A stretch of DNA of 64,000 bases, taken from NCBI GenBank assembly GCA_020632475.1, contig JACKFM010000001.1, positions 558,001-622,000 of the forward strand, written 5' to 3'. A model generated the notes under the pieces. That model was not told the DNA's origin. It was given only the letters and a program-made list of their open reading frames with translations, and did no database searches. Both the position numbers and the translations under genes were made by a program. Within the stretch, counting starts at the first letter, position 1; every line of letters begins with the position of its first letter. Below are positions 36,191 to 44,814 of the stretch, one piece after another. The DNA comes from Candidatus Omnitrophota bacterium. GTDB lineage: Bacteria > Omnitrophota > Omnitrophia > Omnitrophales > Aquincolibacteriaceae.

Positions 36191-36991
36191 ATGTCCCGCC
36201 CAAGCCGTTCATTATCCGGTTCATCAAAAAAATCTAAAACGAACATACAGGGTCTGCGCAATATTAAACTGGTTCTGGAATATGATGGAGCCCGTTTTTT
36301 TGGTTTTCAAAGCCAACCGCGTAAAAGAACCATTCAGGGGGTTCTGGAAAAGGCTTTGTCCCAGTTATTGAACCGTAAGACAAAAATCAAGGCTGCAAGC
36401 GGACGTACCGACGCGGGAGTTCATGCCTCTTTTCAGGTCGTCAATTTTTATACGGATAAGGAAATTTCGACTGATAAAGTGATACGGGGACTTAATTTTT
36501 ATCTCCCGCGGGAAATAGCTGTTACGCAGGCGGTTGAAGTTCAACCTGCTTTTCATGCCCGCTACAGCGCCAGATTCAAAACTTATGAATACCGGATCTG
36601 GAACCACTCAATTCGGTCACCTTTAAGGGCATCTTCCTTTTGTCATTATCCGTATCCCTTGGATTTAAAACCGATGCGCCAGGGGGCAAAGATGTTGACC
36701 GGCAAACATGACTTTAAGTCATTCTGCAATCAGGCCCAGGCCGAGAAATCAAGCATTCGTACCATTAGAAAATTTCAGATTATTGCCCATGGGCATGAGA
36801 TTCTAATCCGGGTCGAAGCCAATGGTTTTTTGTACCGTATGGTACGCAATTTAGTCGGCACGCTCCTTGATTTGGGACGCGGAAAAACGACTCTCAAAGA
36901 CCTTGAAAAGATTCTTCTGAAAAAGACCCGTTCTGCCGCCGGACAGGCAGTTGAAGCCCAGGGCCTGCGACTCATTGACGTAACCTATTGA
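36191..36991 (+). CDS. truA: tRNA pseudouridine(38-40) synthase
   Basis: It modifies uridines 38-40 in the anticodon stem-loop. The catalytic Asp is in ASGRTDAGVHA near 76; FFGFQSQPRKRTIQG, ARYSARFKTYEYRIWN and FLYRMVRNLVGTLLDLG are family segments. The product has about 25 extra polar residues before the usual N-terminus. It precedes rplM-rpsI, a very common neighbourhood, but rplM has its own strong promoter. Confidence 0.95.
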   Translation: MSRPSRSLSGSSKKSKTNIQGLRNIKLVLEYDGARFFGFQSQPRKRTIQGVLEKALSQLLNRKTKIKAASGRTDAGVHASFQVVNFYTDKEISTDKVIRGLNFYLPREIAVTQAVEVQPAFHARYSARFKTYEYRIWNHSIRSPLRASSFCHYPYPLDLKPMRQGAKMLTGKHDFKSFCNQAQAEKSSIRTIRKFQIIAHGHEILIRVEANGFLYRMVRNLVGTLLDLGRGKTTLKDLEKILLKKTRSAAGQAVEAQGLRLIDVTY

Positions 36992-37032
36992 TTTTAAAAG
37001 AGTTAGGGTTTAAAAATATTCTTGAAAAGATT

Positions 37033-37061
37033 TTGACACAAGTTAGCCTTTTTGCTATACT
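37033..37061 (+). promoter_or_regulatory. Strong promoter of rplM-rpsI
   Basis: Perfect TTGACA (37033-37038), 17-nt spacer, TATACT (37056-37061), with TGC just before the -10 as in extended promoters. The predicted start is near 37068. GGAG at 37080-37083 serves ATG 37096. It is the best promoter match in the window. Confidence 0.8.
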
Positions 37062-37095
37062 TACGGACCTTTTACATTTGGAGACGAAAAATATC

Positions 37096-37524
37096 ATGCG
37101 TACTTTTATACCTAAAGAAAAAGATTTTAACCGCAAGGCCTATCTGATTGATGCAGAGGGTAAAACACTTGGACGGATGGCGACTCAAGTGGCCTCTTTA
37201 CTCATGGGCAAAGGCAAAGCCTGTTTTGCTTATGATCAACTTTCAGGGGACAATGTGGTCATCATCAACGCAGCCAAAGTGCGCGTGACGGGTAATAAGT
37301 CTTCTCAAAAGATTTATACCCACTACACCGGATATCCGGGTGGATTAAAAACATATTCCTACGAACGGATGAACCGCGAAAAGCCCGAAGAAATTATTAT
37401 TCGTGCCGTCAAACGCATGCTGCCTAAGACGAAACTTGGGCGCGAAATGTTAAGACGCTTGCGCGTATTTTCCGGAGCAGAACACAACCAAAGTGCGCAA
37501 AAACTCGTATCCCTTGAGGGATAA
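37096..37524 (+). CDS. rplM: Large ribosomal subunit protein uL13
   Basis: 142 residues, matching uL13: RKAYLIDAEGKTLGRMAT, GDNVVIINAAKVRVTG, YPGGLKTYSYERM and GREMLRRLRVFSGAEHNQ. ATG 37096 is the true start; an upstream in-frame start at 36988 would precede the promoter. It is an early-assembling 23S rRNA binder. rpsI follows after 25 bp, the usual pairing. Confidence 0.97.
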   Translation: MRTFIPKEKDFNRKAYLIDAEGKTLGRMATQVASLLMGKGKACFAYDQLSGDNVVIINAAKVRVTGNKSSQKIYTHYTGYPGGLKTYSYERMNREKPEEIIIRAVKRMLPKTKLGREMLRRLRVFSGAEHNQSAQKLVSLEG

Positions 37525-37549
37525 ATTCGATTAGAGGCGGAGAACTTTA

Positions 37550-37942
37550 ATGACAAAGAACTTTTTTTATGCAACGGGAAGAAGAAAATCAGCAATCGCT
37601 AAGGTCTGGATTTTTCCGGATGAAAAGGGAAGAAGTATTAACGGCCGGCAGCCTTTGAATTATCTGGGGCGCGAAGAGCTCGTCGATGTTGTCGAAGAGC
37701 CCTTTAAAAGTGTTAAACTTCAGGAAAAATTCCGTTTGCGTGCAAATGTTCTCGGTGGTGGTACGGCCGGGCAGGCCGGGGCCATCAAACTGGGTATCGC
37801 CCGTGCTCTTGTCAAGTATGATGAAAGTCTTAAACCGTTACTTAAAAAAGATGATTTATTGACGCGTGACCCCCGCGAAAAAGAACGTAAGAAGTTTGGG
37901 CAAAAGGGCGCACGCAAGAATTTTCAATACACCAAAAGATAA
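37550..37942 (+). CDS. rpsI: Small ribosomal subunit protein uS9
   Basis: 130 residues with the uS9 signatures YATGRRKSAIAKV, GGGTAGQAGAIKLGIARAL and the basic C-terminal tail ending YTKR that reaches the P-site tRNA. GCGGAG upstream of ATG 37550 is the ribosome-binding site. Its stop codon TAA overlaps by one base the ATG of a small lipoprotein gene. Confidence 0.97.
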   Translation: MTKNFFYATGRRKSAIAKVWIFPDEKGRSINGRQPLNYLGREELVDVVEEPFKSVKLQEKFRLRANVLGGGTAGQAGAIKLGIARALVKYDESLKPLLKKDDLLTRDPREKERKKFGQKGARKNFQYTKR

Positions 37943-38067
37943 TGCGAGCGTTGCTTTTTTCTTTCTTGTTTTTGTTTTTGATTACGATTTTCACCGGTTG
38001 TCAGGCGTTTTTGGAAGACTACAGTTACCAGCCCATACAAGACTCGTTGTCAAGCACGCCGTATTAA
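37942..38067 (+). CDS. Tiny predicted lipoprotein (41 residues)
   Basis: ATG 37942 overlaps the rpsI stop as TAATG and the frame closes at TAA 38065-38067. The first 19 residues are an almost pure Leu/Phe signal sequence after MRA, followed by the lipobox FTGC with Cys at position 20. The mature part would be only 22 residues (CQAFLEDYSYQPIQDSLSS...). This is the form of small entericidin-like or structural lipoproteins, but I recognise no family. It lies 22 bp before the AsmA-like gene, so it may belong to an envelope unit transcribed with rplM-rpsI. Confidence 0.6.
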   Translation: MRALLFSFLFLFLITIFTGCQAFLEDYSYQPIQDSLSSTPY

Positions 38068-38089
38068 ACTCAAAAGGGCCTAACGAGCG

Positions 38090-40615
38090 ATGAGGCGTTT
38101 TGGCATTTTCGCGTTGTTTTTCCTTGCTTTATTCGCGTGTATTTGCTTATTTGTTATTTTTGGCCTGCCTCGTATTGTCATCACCCCTCCTTTTCTTGAA
38201 AAGCATCTGATAGAACCTCTCGAGCAGTCGTTGCAGGGCGCCGTCAATCTTAACGACTATGAAATCCGCTACACCCCCCAGTTTCAAATCGTTTTTTCAG
38301 ATGTTGATCTTCACCGTGTTCATGGCGGGCAATGGGATCTCTCGGCCCGAAAAATTATCATCAACCCCAATCCTGTAGCGCTTATTGTGGGCCGTTTCAT
38401 GGTCAAGTCCATTGCTGTGGAAGATGGGCAATTTAGTTACGAGGAATCGAAAAATTCATTTTTAAAGAGAATCGAAGTTGAACACATGATGATCATGGTG
38501 AAGCCCTTTGAAAAGCGGCAGCCCATTCATATCGAGTTCTCAGGGGATCTTGCGGGTGAGAGGAATGCGGTCTCCGGCAGCGGCAGACTTGTGCTTAAGC
38601 ATTTTGATGAGTGGAGTTGGCAAGACACCGATTTTTCCGCAAAAGTTAATTTTTCGGCTATCCCCCTGAAATTTTTCCAAGAACAGAACTTGGGGTCTTT
38701 AAATTACACCTTTAAACAAGGCCTCATCGGCGGCGGAGTTGAAATTGTTAAAAAATCAGGTTCGCCGGAAACTCTATTGTCCGGCACTTTTGATCTCAAT
38801 GACGCGGTTTACGAAAATAGTGAAAGTGAAAATCCGGTTGCTTCTCCGGTGTTTAATGCCAGCTTGGATTATCAACTGAACTGGAATGTTGAAACCGAAG
38901 CCTGGGCATTAAGAAGAGCTCGTGCCGTGCTTCCGTTTGCATTTGTCGAACTTAGTGGGCAAGGGGCCTTAAGTACGGGTGAAATTCAGGATATGCGGAT
39001 TACGCTGTCTGAAATTAAGCTTGATGAAATCCCCACCTATTTCACTGACTTAAAAGAAAATATTCCGCTCAATACGGGTTTTTCGGGTAAAGCGGCAATT
39101 GAAATTTCCCTCAAAGGAACGCTGCATCATCTTTCAGCATACTCCAGTATGGATTTGAAGGATGCGGTTTTCACCTACGCGCGTTTTTTTGATAAACCGA
39201 AGGATTTTCCTTTAACGGTCAATATGGATTGTTTAATTGAAAATCTTTCAAAAATCACCGGCGACTTCTCCTGGCGTTTTCAGGATGTCCTTGGGAAGGG
39301 GAATGTGAAAGATCTTAATTTTAAAACCAAAACACTTCAGATTAACATGATTACCAATAAGCATTCTGTGACTAATTGGAAGCCCGTGATGCCGGCCCTT
39401 AAAGACTATGATGCGTCAGGAGCTATCAAGATTTTATATAATTGGAAGGGGAGCTGGCAGAATATTCAAGATGCGGAAAAGGTGCTTAACATTACACTGG
39501 ATGATGGGAATTTGACCCATCTGCCGGACGGGTTAGAGCTTAAAGGGATCGGTCTTGTGCTTGATTATGACCGCCGGATGGGGCTTGTGATTAAAAACTC
39601 ACAGCTTGAGATGAATGGGATTCCGCTTAAACTGGATCTTTCTATCTACAATTTGAATCAAAATCCGATTTCTAAAATTGCGTTGGCCTCTTCGCAGCTG
39701 GATTTGTCTTATACACTGAATACGCTTCAAGCCTGGTCAGGACAGATGCCCCAGGCGTTAAGTGACGGATTTGCAGCGTTGAAAAAGCTTCTTGAAAAAT
39801 CAGGTGCGGAAAAGGCGGTCTTGAATAATTTTCTTGCTGAAATGCAATATGATGATCAGTCAAAAGTCTGGAAAATCGATCGCCTCTCATGGGATGCTTA
39901 TGAGGGGAAAGTTTCTGTGGACGGAGAAATACGGGCAGGTGAACCGAATCCGTCGTATCGGTTTAGCAGTGAAATGAATCATCTCCAGATTGAGCGGTTA
40001 TTTCCTTCCGGGCAGGGGCCTAAGGCAAGAAAGAACAAGGGAGAGCTTTTTGTGAAAATGACGCTTGAAGGAGAATATCAAAAAGACGCAGACTTATTTG
40101 AATCGGCACAAGGAGGGGGGACCTTTCTGGTTTCTGATGCCAAATTTTCAGGATTTGATCTGATGAATCTTTTTTCGAAAATTAATGAGCTTAAAGACCT
40201 TTCGAAATATAAGAAGAATTATACTGAGTTTGACGATATTCGAGGGAGTTTTACTACCGCACAAGGAAAGTTTTTATCCGATGACATGATTTTGGTTTCA
40301 CCGGATTTTGTGATTGAAGGTAAGGGCGAGTTGACGACACAGGGCTTTTTTAATATGCGTTTTGAAACCTATCTTTCAGATCGCCATACGGAAGAAATTA
40401 TTGGGACATCGCTTAATGAGATCCGTTTGCGTGAAGGGCTTCAATTTGGCCCTTTAACCGTGGTTTTTACGGGAACTCTGCAGAAACCGGATATGCAAGT
40501 GGATCCCGTGCTCACCAATGAGCTCTTTGGTAAGCTTCATGGGAATAAACCTCAAGCCGCCTTTCGTAATTTCCTGCGCGAAGAAGTTTTCTTTGAGCGT
40601 CCAGCCAAAGCCTGA
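38090..40615 (+). CDS. AsmA-like large envelope protein
   Basis: 841 residues with one N-terminal membrane anchor (about 5-27) and a long beta-rich periplasmic body. Signatures of the AsmA/YhdP superfamily are the N-terminal VFSDVDLHRV with KIIINPNP, and the C-terminal block with GGGTFLVSDAKFSGFDLM, FTTAQGKFLSDDMILVSPDF and FNMRFETYLS. Related proteins form bridge-like conduits thought to move phospholipids to the outer membrane. That function is plausible here. Its 3' end overlaps the convergent rnc gene by 64 bp. Confidence 0.85.
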   Translation: MRRFGIFALFFLALFACICLFVIFGLPRIVITPPFLEKHLIEPLEQSLQGAVNLNDYEIRYTPQFQIVFSDVDLHRVHGGQWDLSARKIIINPNPVALIVGRFMVKSIAVEDGQFSYEESKNSFLKRIEVEHMMIMVKPFEKRQPIHIEFSGDLAGERNAVSGSGRLVLKHFDEWSWQDTDFSAKVNFSAIPLKFFQEQNLGSLNYTFKQGLIGGGVEIVKKSGSPETLLSGTFDLNDAVYENSESENPVASPVFNASLDYQLNWNVETEAWALRRARAVLPFAFVELSGQGALSTGEIQDMRITLSEIKLDEIPTYFTDLKENIPLNTGFSGKAAIEISLKGTLHHLSAYSSMDLKDAVFTYARFFDKPKDFPLTVNMDCLIENLSKITGDFSWRFQDVLGKGNVKDLNFKTKTLQINMITNKHSVTNWKPVMPALKDYDASGAIKILYNWKGSWQNIQDAEKVLNITLDDGNLTHLPDGLELKGIGLVLDYDRRMGLVIKNSQLEMNGIPLKLDLSIYNLNQNPISKIALASSQLDLSYTLNTLQAWSGQMPQALSDGFAALKKLLEKSGAEKAVLNNFLAEMQYDDQSKVWKIDRLSWDAYEGKVSVDGEIRAGEPNPSYRFSSEMNHLQIERLFPSGQGPKARKNKGELFVKMTLEGEYQKDADLFESAQGGGTFLVSDAKFSGFDLMNLFSKINELKDLSKYKKNYTEFDDIRGSFTTAQGKFLSDDMILVSPDFVIEGKGELTTQGFFNMRFETYLSDRHTEEIIGTSLNEIRLREGLQFGPLTVVFTGTLQKPDMQVDPVLTNELFGKLHGNKPQAAFRNFLREEVFFERPAKA

Positions 40616-41298
40616 CGGATTTTTCTTACTAAAATTCTAGCGGCCTTCTGTTCACTTTCCTGGCGTGATCTACCGGAGGTTTTTGCTTTAAAGCGGTTTC
40701 CTACAGAGGCCAAAGTTTCAATTCCGGAGGTACAGACTTTGCTGTCATAGACAGGCAGCCGTTGCCATTCGCGCAGAGCAATTTCCTGCAAAGTGCTTTT
40801 GGGATTCGGGTCGATCCTTGCCAGTCTTTTGGGATCGATATACGGTTTGAAATATTTGAGGATGAATTTCTCAGTTTTCTCAAGTCCCTGATCAAAGAAA
40901 AGGGCGGCGATAAAAGCCTCAAGAGAATCAGCCAGGATTTTGGCTTTTGTTTCAACTGATTGTCTGTCCAGACTGCGGCTAAGGTGCACCAATTTTGAGA
41001 ACTTTGTTTCTTTAGCAACCCGGAAAAGAACCTTACGCGAAACGAGGATCGATCGCAATTTGCTTAGATCTCCTTCATCGGCCTGTGGGAATTTTTCAAA
41101 TAATTTTTTACAGATTACAAAATTCAAGATGGTATCTCCGAGAAATTCAAGCCGGTCAAAATCCTGTAGGCCCGGACAGGAAATTTCATTCCGGTAAGAA
41201 GGATGATAGAGGGCAGATTCAAACAGGGCACTGTTTTTGAAGCTGATTTTGAAAGTCGATTTGATTTTTTTGTGGAGATTGATTTTTGAAAGTGGCAT
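40552..41298 (-). CDS. rnc: Ribonuclease III
   Basis: A 248-residue double-strand-specific endonuclease for rRNA processing. The catalytic signature is DRLEFLGDTILNFVI, with the second acidic cluster in ADSLEAFIAALFFDQG near 120. A dsRNA-binding domain (KSTLQEIALREWQ, FKAKTSGRSRQESEQKAARILV) fills residues 160-230. The last ~20 residues, basic and low-complexity, lie in the overlap with the AsmA-like gene. ATG 41298 has no Shine-Dalgarno and lies 8 nt after a -10 box. Confidence 0.95.
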   Translation of the reverse strand: MPLSKINLHKKIKSTFKISFKNSALFESALYHPSYRNEISCPGLQDFDRLEFLGDTILNFVICKKLFEKFPQADEGDLSKLRSILVSRKVLFRVAKETKFSKLVHLSRSLDRQSVETKAKILADSLEAFIAALFFDQGLEKTEKFILKYFKPYIDPKRLARIDPNPKSTLQEIALREWQRLPVYDSKVCTSGIETLASVGNRFKAKTSGRSRQESEQKAARILVRKIRQALAGRSKKTSSRRKLRKAA

Positions 41299-41306
41299 AC
41301 CGCGAC

Positions 41307-41335
41307 ACGATAAGTTGTTTTGACTAAATTGTCAA
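41307..41335 (-). promoter_or_regulatory. rnc promoter (leaderless geometry)
   Basis: Reverse strand: TTGACA (41335-41330), 17-nt spacer, TATCGT (41312-41307), then 8 nt to ATG 41298. The -35 lies in a small palindrome TTGAC/GTCAA (41320-41335). Confidence 0.55.
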
Positions 41336-41489
41336 TCTTTTAAGCCTCCCGCCGGTCGAGGTGTGGGCAGGAACCTTTCGATCGTGTAAGCGGACAGGCG
41401 TCTCATCCGATTTTGGTGTGTTGATTTTGGAAAAAGTGTTATGGGTTGCCCCGGAGGCAGGTTCGAAGGCGTAAAGAGATAGACTTTGC

Positions 41490-41518
41490 TTGCCATAGGC
41501 AGAGTAGGCCCTTATAAT
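41490..41518 (+). promoter_or_regulatory. Strong promoter of the arg-lysA operon
   Basis: TTGCCA (41490-41495), 17-nt spacer, perfect TATAAT (41513-41518). The leader to ATG 41569 contains GGGCA/TGCCC (41536-41540 with 41547-41551) around a 6-nt loop, then AAAGGG as ribosome-binding site. The rest of the 41299-41568 gap (about 41340-41480) shows no gene I can support. Confidence 0.7.
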
Positions 41519-41568
41519 ACCCCCCTTAATTTAAAGGGCATTCGTGTGCCCTGAAAGGGTCTTACAGA

Positions 41569-42606
41569 ATGGTGAATTGTGCAGTTGTCGGGGCAACGGG
41601 ATATACCGGGATTGAACTGATTAAAATTTTAAGTGCACACCCTAAAGTTTGTCTATCGGCATTGACGACCCGCCAAAAAGAACCGATTTCAGTTAAGTCC
41701 CTAGTCCCTTCCTTATATGGATGTGACGGATTTCAGGTCAGAAATTATTCTTTGACTGAACTTAAAAAGGCGGCCGATCTGTTTTTTATCTGTCTGCCGC
41801 ATACAGAAGCTGCTCAAACGGCTTACGAGTTAAGGCTTGCCGGTAAGATGGTGATTGATCTTTCCGCGGATTTCAGATTAAAGAACGCCTCCCTTTATCC
41901 GAAGTGGTACGGCGTCAAACATCATTATCCGTCCTTGTTGAAAAAGGCGGTATACGGATCTCCGGAAATGAACCGGGCCCAAATCAGAAAGGCGGATTTG
42001 ATCGCTAACCCCGGATGCTATCCGACCGCTTCAATTTTGGCCATATATCCGTTGATCAGGAAAAGACTGATTGATCTTTCCTCGATTGTGATTGATGCAA
42101 AATCAGGGGTGAGTGGTGCGGGTAAGAAACTGACTCCAGCGACCCAGTTTTGCGAAGTTGCAGAGAATTTTAAAGCCTATAAAGTAAACTGCCATCAGCA
42201 TACTCCGGAAATTGAACAGACGCTTTCCGGGGCGGCGTCCAAAAAGGTAATGGTCACGTTTGTTCCGCACCTTTTACCGGTTGACCGGGGGATTCTGGCG
42301 ACTATTTATATGAAGACGGCTAAAGGGGCCACCGCAGCGGGGGTGAAAAAGGCTTTTGAAGAAGCTTACAAAAATGAACCCTTTGTCCGGGTCCGTAAGG
42401 AAAATCATTTTCCGGCTCTCCGCGATGTGCGGGGAACCAATTTTTGCGATGTCGGATTTAGTTTTGACTCAAAAACAAAACGGTTGATTGTCATTTCGGC
42501 AATTGATAATCTTTTAAAAGGTGCGTCAGGTCAAGCTGTTCAAAATATGAATATTCGGCTTGGATTTGATGAAACAGAGGCGCTTCTCCCACGAGCCATA
42601 AAATGA
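41569..42606 (+). CDS. argC: N-acetyl-gamma-glutamyl-phosphate reductase
   Basis: Third step of arginine synthesis, NADPH reduction of acetylglutamyl phosphate. VVGATGYTGIELIK is the nucleotide loop, the active Cys is in NPGCYPT near 149, and HRHTP-like KVNCHQHTPEIEQ carries the substrate His. At 345 residues it has normal length. First gene of an argCJBDFGH run. Confidence 0.97.
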   Translation: MVNCAVVGATGYTGIELIKILSAHPKVCLSALTTRQKEPISVKSLVPSLYGCDGFQVRNYSLTELKKAADLFFICLPHTEAAQTAYELRLAGKMVIDLSADFRLKNASLYPKWYGVKHHYPSLLKKAVYGSPEMNRAQIRKADLIANPGCYPTASILAIYPLIRKRLIDLSSIVIDAKSGVSGAGKKLTPATQFCEVAENFKAYKVNCHQHTPEIEQTLSGAASKKVMVTFVPHLLPVDRGILATIYMKTAKGATAAGVKKAFEEAYKNEPFVRVRKENHFPALRDVRGTNFCDVGFSFDSKTKRLIVISAIDNLLKGASGQAVQNMNIRLGFDETEALLPRAIK

Positions 42607-42622
42607 AAGAGGGACTTGCATC

Positions 42623-43843
42623 ATGAAGAAACCATTTTGGGAAAAACGCAGAGGCGGATCCGTGACGACCCCCGAAGGTTTTTATGCCAACGGGATGTAT
42701 TGCGGGATTAAAAAGAAAAAGAAAAAATATGATTCTTCTCTAATTTTTTCAAAAACTCCCTGTGTTGCAGCCGGGGTTTTTACGACGAATCGCGTCAAAG
42801 CCTGGTGTGTTCAACATTCCATGAAGGCGATTCGCGGGCCGAAACAGCATGCCATTCTGGCTTCAAGCGGGAATGCGAATTGCGTCAATGGACAGCAGGG
42901 AAAACAGGCGGTTCTTGAATCGGTACAGGAAGCAGCCTCTTTGCTCAAAATCGCAAAAGAGGAAGTTTTGATCGCTCAAACCGGTTTAATCGGTGTTCCT
43001 TTCCCACTCACGGCATTTAAGCGTGGTCTGCCTAAATTAGTTTCCAGGCTTTCTAAGGAGGGCGGACGGGCTGCGGCCAAGGGGATTCTGACCACGGATC
43101 TTAAAATAAAAGAGGTCGCTCTTTCGTTTTATTTGGGCAACAAAAAAGTTTCGATCGGGGCGATTGCCAAAGGGGCCGGTATGGTCCATCCCAATATGGC
43201 GACCATGCTTTGTTTTATTACGACCGATGCGGCGATTTCAAAATCTCTTCTGAAACGCGCGGTCAGACACGCATCGGATAATACGTTTAACCAGATTGCG
43301 ATTGATAATGATCAGAGTACGAATGATATGGTGTTGTGTTTGGCAAACGGCAAGGCCGGCAATGCGATAATTCAGAAGGTTGATGCCGATTATCATCTTT
43401 TCCGGGAAGCTCTGGAGGAGGTCTGCCGGATCATTGCCTATGCAATGGTCGATGACGGGGAAGGGGTTTCGCATATTTGTACACTGCGCGTCAGCGGGGC
43501 AAAGAATCCGACTGAGGCCAAGAAACTTGCACGGCATATTTCCAACTCCATGCTTTTTAAGACCATGCTGGCCGGATCAGATCCAAACTGGGGAAGGATT
43601 GTGGCGGCTATCGGTTCAAGCGGGGTTTCTTTTGATCTTGGCTTGACCAGTATCAGTTTTGATGGTGTTAACGTGGTGACTAACGGTAAGCTGAGAGCTC
43701 TCAATCTACCCAAGGCACGTAAAGTCCTACAGACGAGAAGTTACGTGCTTGATGTTGTTATTGGAAAAGGCCGGGGGCGTGCCGAGTTTATTACCTGTGA
43801 CCTTACGCAGAAATATGTTTCGATTAATTCTAATTATTCCTGA
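42623..43843 (+). CDS. argJ: Bifunctional ornithine acetyltransferase/N-acetylglutamate synthase
   Basis: It transfers the acetyl group from acetylornithine to glutamate, making the pathway cyclic. The self-cleavage site is in KGAGMVHPNMATMLCF between Ala and Thr near residue 190, producing alpha and beta chains. TTDLKIKE and DNDQSTNDM are family motifs. At 406 residues it has normal length. With ArgJ present, no argE-type deacetylase or argA is needed. It lies 16 bp after argC. Confidence 0.97.
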   Translation: MKKPFWEKRRGGSVTTPEGFYANGMYCGIKKKKKKYDSSLIFSKTPCVAAGVFTTNRVKAWCVQHSMKAIRGPKQHAILASSGNANCVNGQQGKQAVLESVQEAASLLKIAKEEVLIAQTGLIGVPFPLTAFKRGLPKLVSRLSKEGGRAAAKGILTTDLKIKEVALSFYLGNKKVSIGAIAKGAGMVHPNMATMLCFITTDAAISKSLLKRAVRHASDNTFNQIAIDNDQSTNDMVLCLANGKAGNAIIQKVDADYHLFREALEEVCRIIAYAMVDDGEGVSHICTLRVSGAKNPTEAKKLARHISNSMLFKTMLAGSDPNWGRIVAAIGSSGVSFDLGLTSISFDGVNVVTNGKLRALNLPKARKVLQTRSYVLDVVIGKGRGRAEFITCDLTQKYVSINSNYS

Positions 43844-43900
43844 TTTGTTTAAGAAGGCAGCTGAAACCAGACAGGGGAACAGACTTTCACGGAGAGGCAT

Positions 43901-44767
43901 TTGAGCGAAATGGTACAAGAATTTGTCGATAAAGCTAGTGTTTTGATTGAGGCCCTTCCTTATATTAAGAAGTTCCGCGGCCAGGAGGTTCTGATCAAAT
44001 ACGGGGGGGCGGCGATGACCTCCGAAGATATTCGAGTCAATATTCTGCATGATTTGGTGTTTATGAATTATATGGGGCTTAAGCCCATATTGATTCATGG
44101 CGGAGGCCCCAATATTACTAAAAACCTCAAGGAACGCGGTATTGAGAGCCGTTTTGTCAATGGGTTGCGTGTGACCGATGAGCAGACGATCGGCGTTGTC
44201 GTTAAAACCCTTGCCGATATCAATAAAGAGATCGTTCACGATATCAATAAATTCGGAGCCCGGGCTATTGGGTTATCCGGCCATGATGCGGATATTTTGC
44301 ATGTGGTCAAGCACCGTGCTGCGGAAGATATCGGTTTTGTCGGTGATGTCTCTTCGGTTAATATTTATCCGATGAAAGAGTTGACCAAGGTTAACATTAT
44401 TCCCGTCATTTATGGAGTCGGCATTGACGAAAAAGGGGATGTCTATAATGTCAATGCGGATGAAGCCGCAGCTAAGATCGCCGTCGCCATGGGGGTCCAT
44501 AAGCTCATGGTTCTGACCAATGTTCAGGGGATTATGAAAGATCCCACCGACGAAGCCTCTCTGATGTCTTCTTTACATGTTAACGATGTACAGAATTTTA
44601 TCGATGAAGGAACGATTAGCGGCGGTATGATTCCGAAAGTGAATGCCTGTATTACGGCATTGAACGGCGGGGTCAGAAAAGCACACATTGTAGACGGCCG
44701 CATTCCTCACTCGCTTCTTTTGGAAATCTTTACCGATAAAGGTATCGGAACAGAGATTGTTCTATAA
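43901..44767 (+). CDS. argB: Acetylglutamate kinase
   Basis: It phosphorylates N-acetylglutamate, the usual control point for arginine feedback. VLIKYGGAAM, LIHGGGPNIT, NVNADEAAAKIA and ISGGMIPKVNAC are amino-acid-kinase signatures. TTG 43901 has GGAG (43891-43894) at good distance; ATG 43910 is the alternative. At 288 residues it has a short N-terminal helix, as seen in arginine-sensitive forms, but sensitivity is not proven by this. Confidence 0.96.
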   Translation: MSEMVQEFVDKASVLIEALPYIKKFRGQEVLIKYGGAAMTSEDIRVNILHDLVFMNYMGLKPILIHGGGPNITKNLKERGIESRFVNGLRVTDEQTIGVVVKTLADINKEIVHDINKFGARAIGLSGHDADILHVVKHRAAEDIGFVGDVSSVNIYPMKELTKVNIIPVIYGVGIDEKGDVYNVNADEAAAKIAVAMGVHKLMVLTNVQGIMKDPTDEASLMSSLHVNDVQNFIDEGTISGGMIPKVNACITALNGGVRKAHIVDGRIPHSLLLEIFTDKGIGTEIVL

Positions 44768-44814
44768 CAGCATTGCCGCTATAGTGAGCAATTACCTCAA
44801 GTCGATTTAAAATC

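Noticed and set aside
37866..38093. 75-codon forward frame crossing the end of rpsI
   Set aside because: It is in a different frame from rpsI and from the small lipoprotein, which explains the same DNA better with a signal sequence and lipobox.
41340..41489. Possible structured RNA or tRNA in the rnc/argC gap, with GGTTCGAA near 41460
   Set aside because: The bases flanking the T-loop-like sequence do not form the five-pair T stem, and no acceptor or anticodon arm can be built. No SRP or RNase P core motif is visible either.
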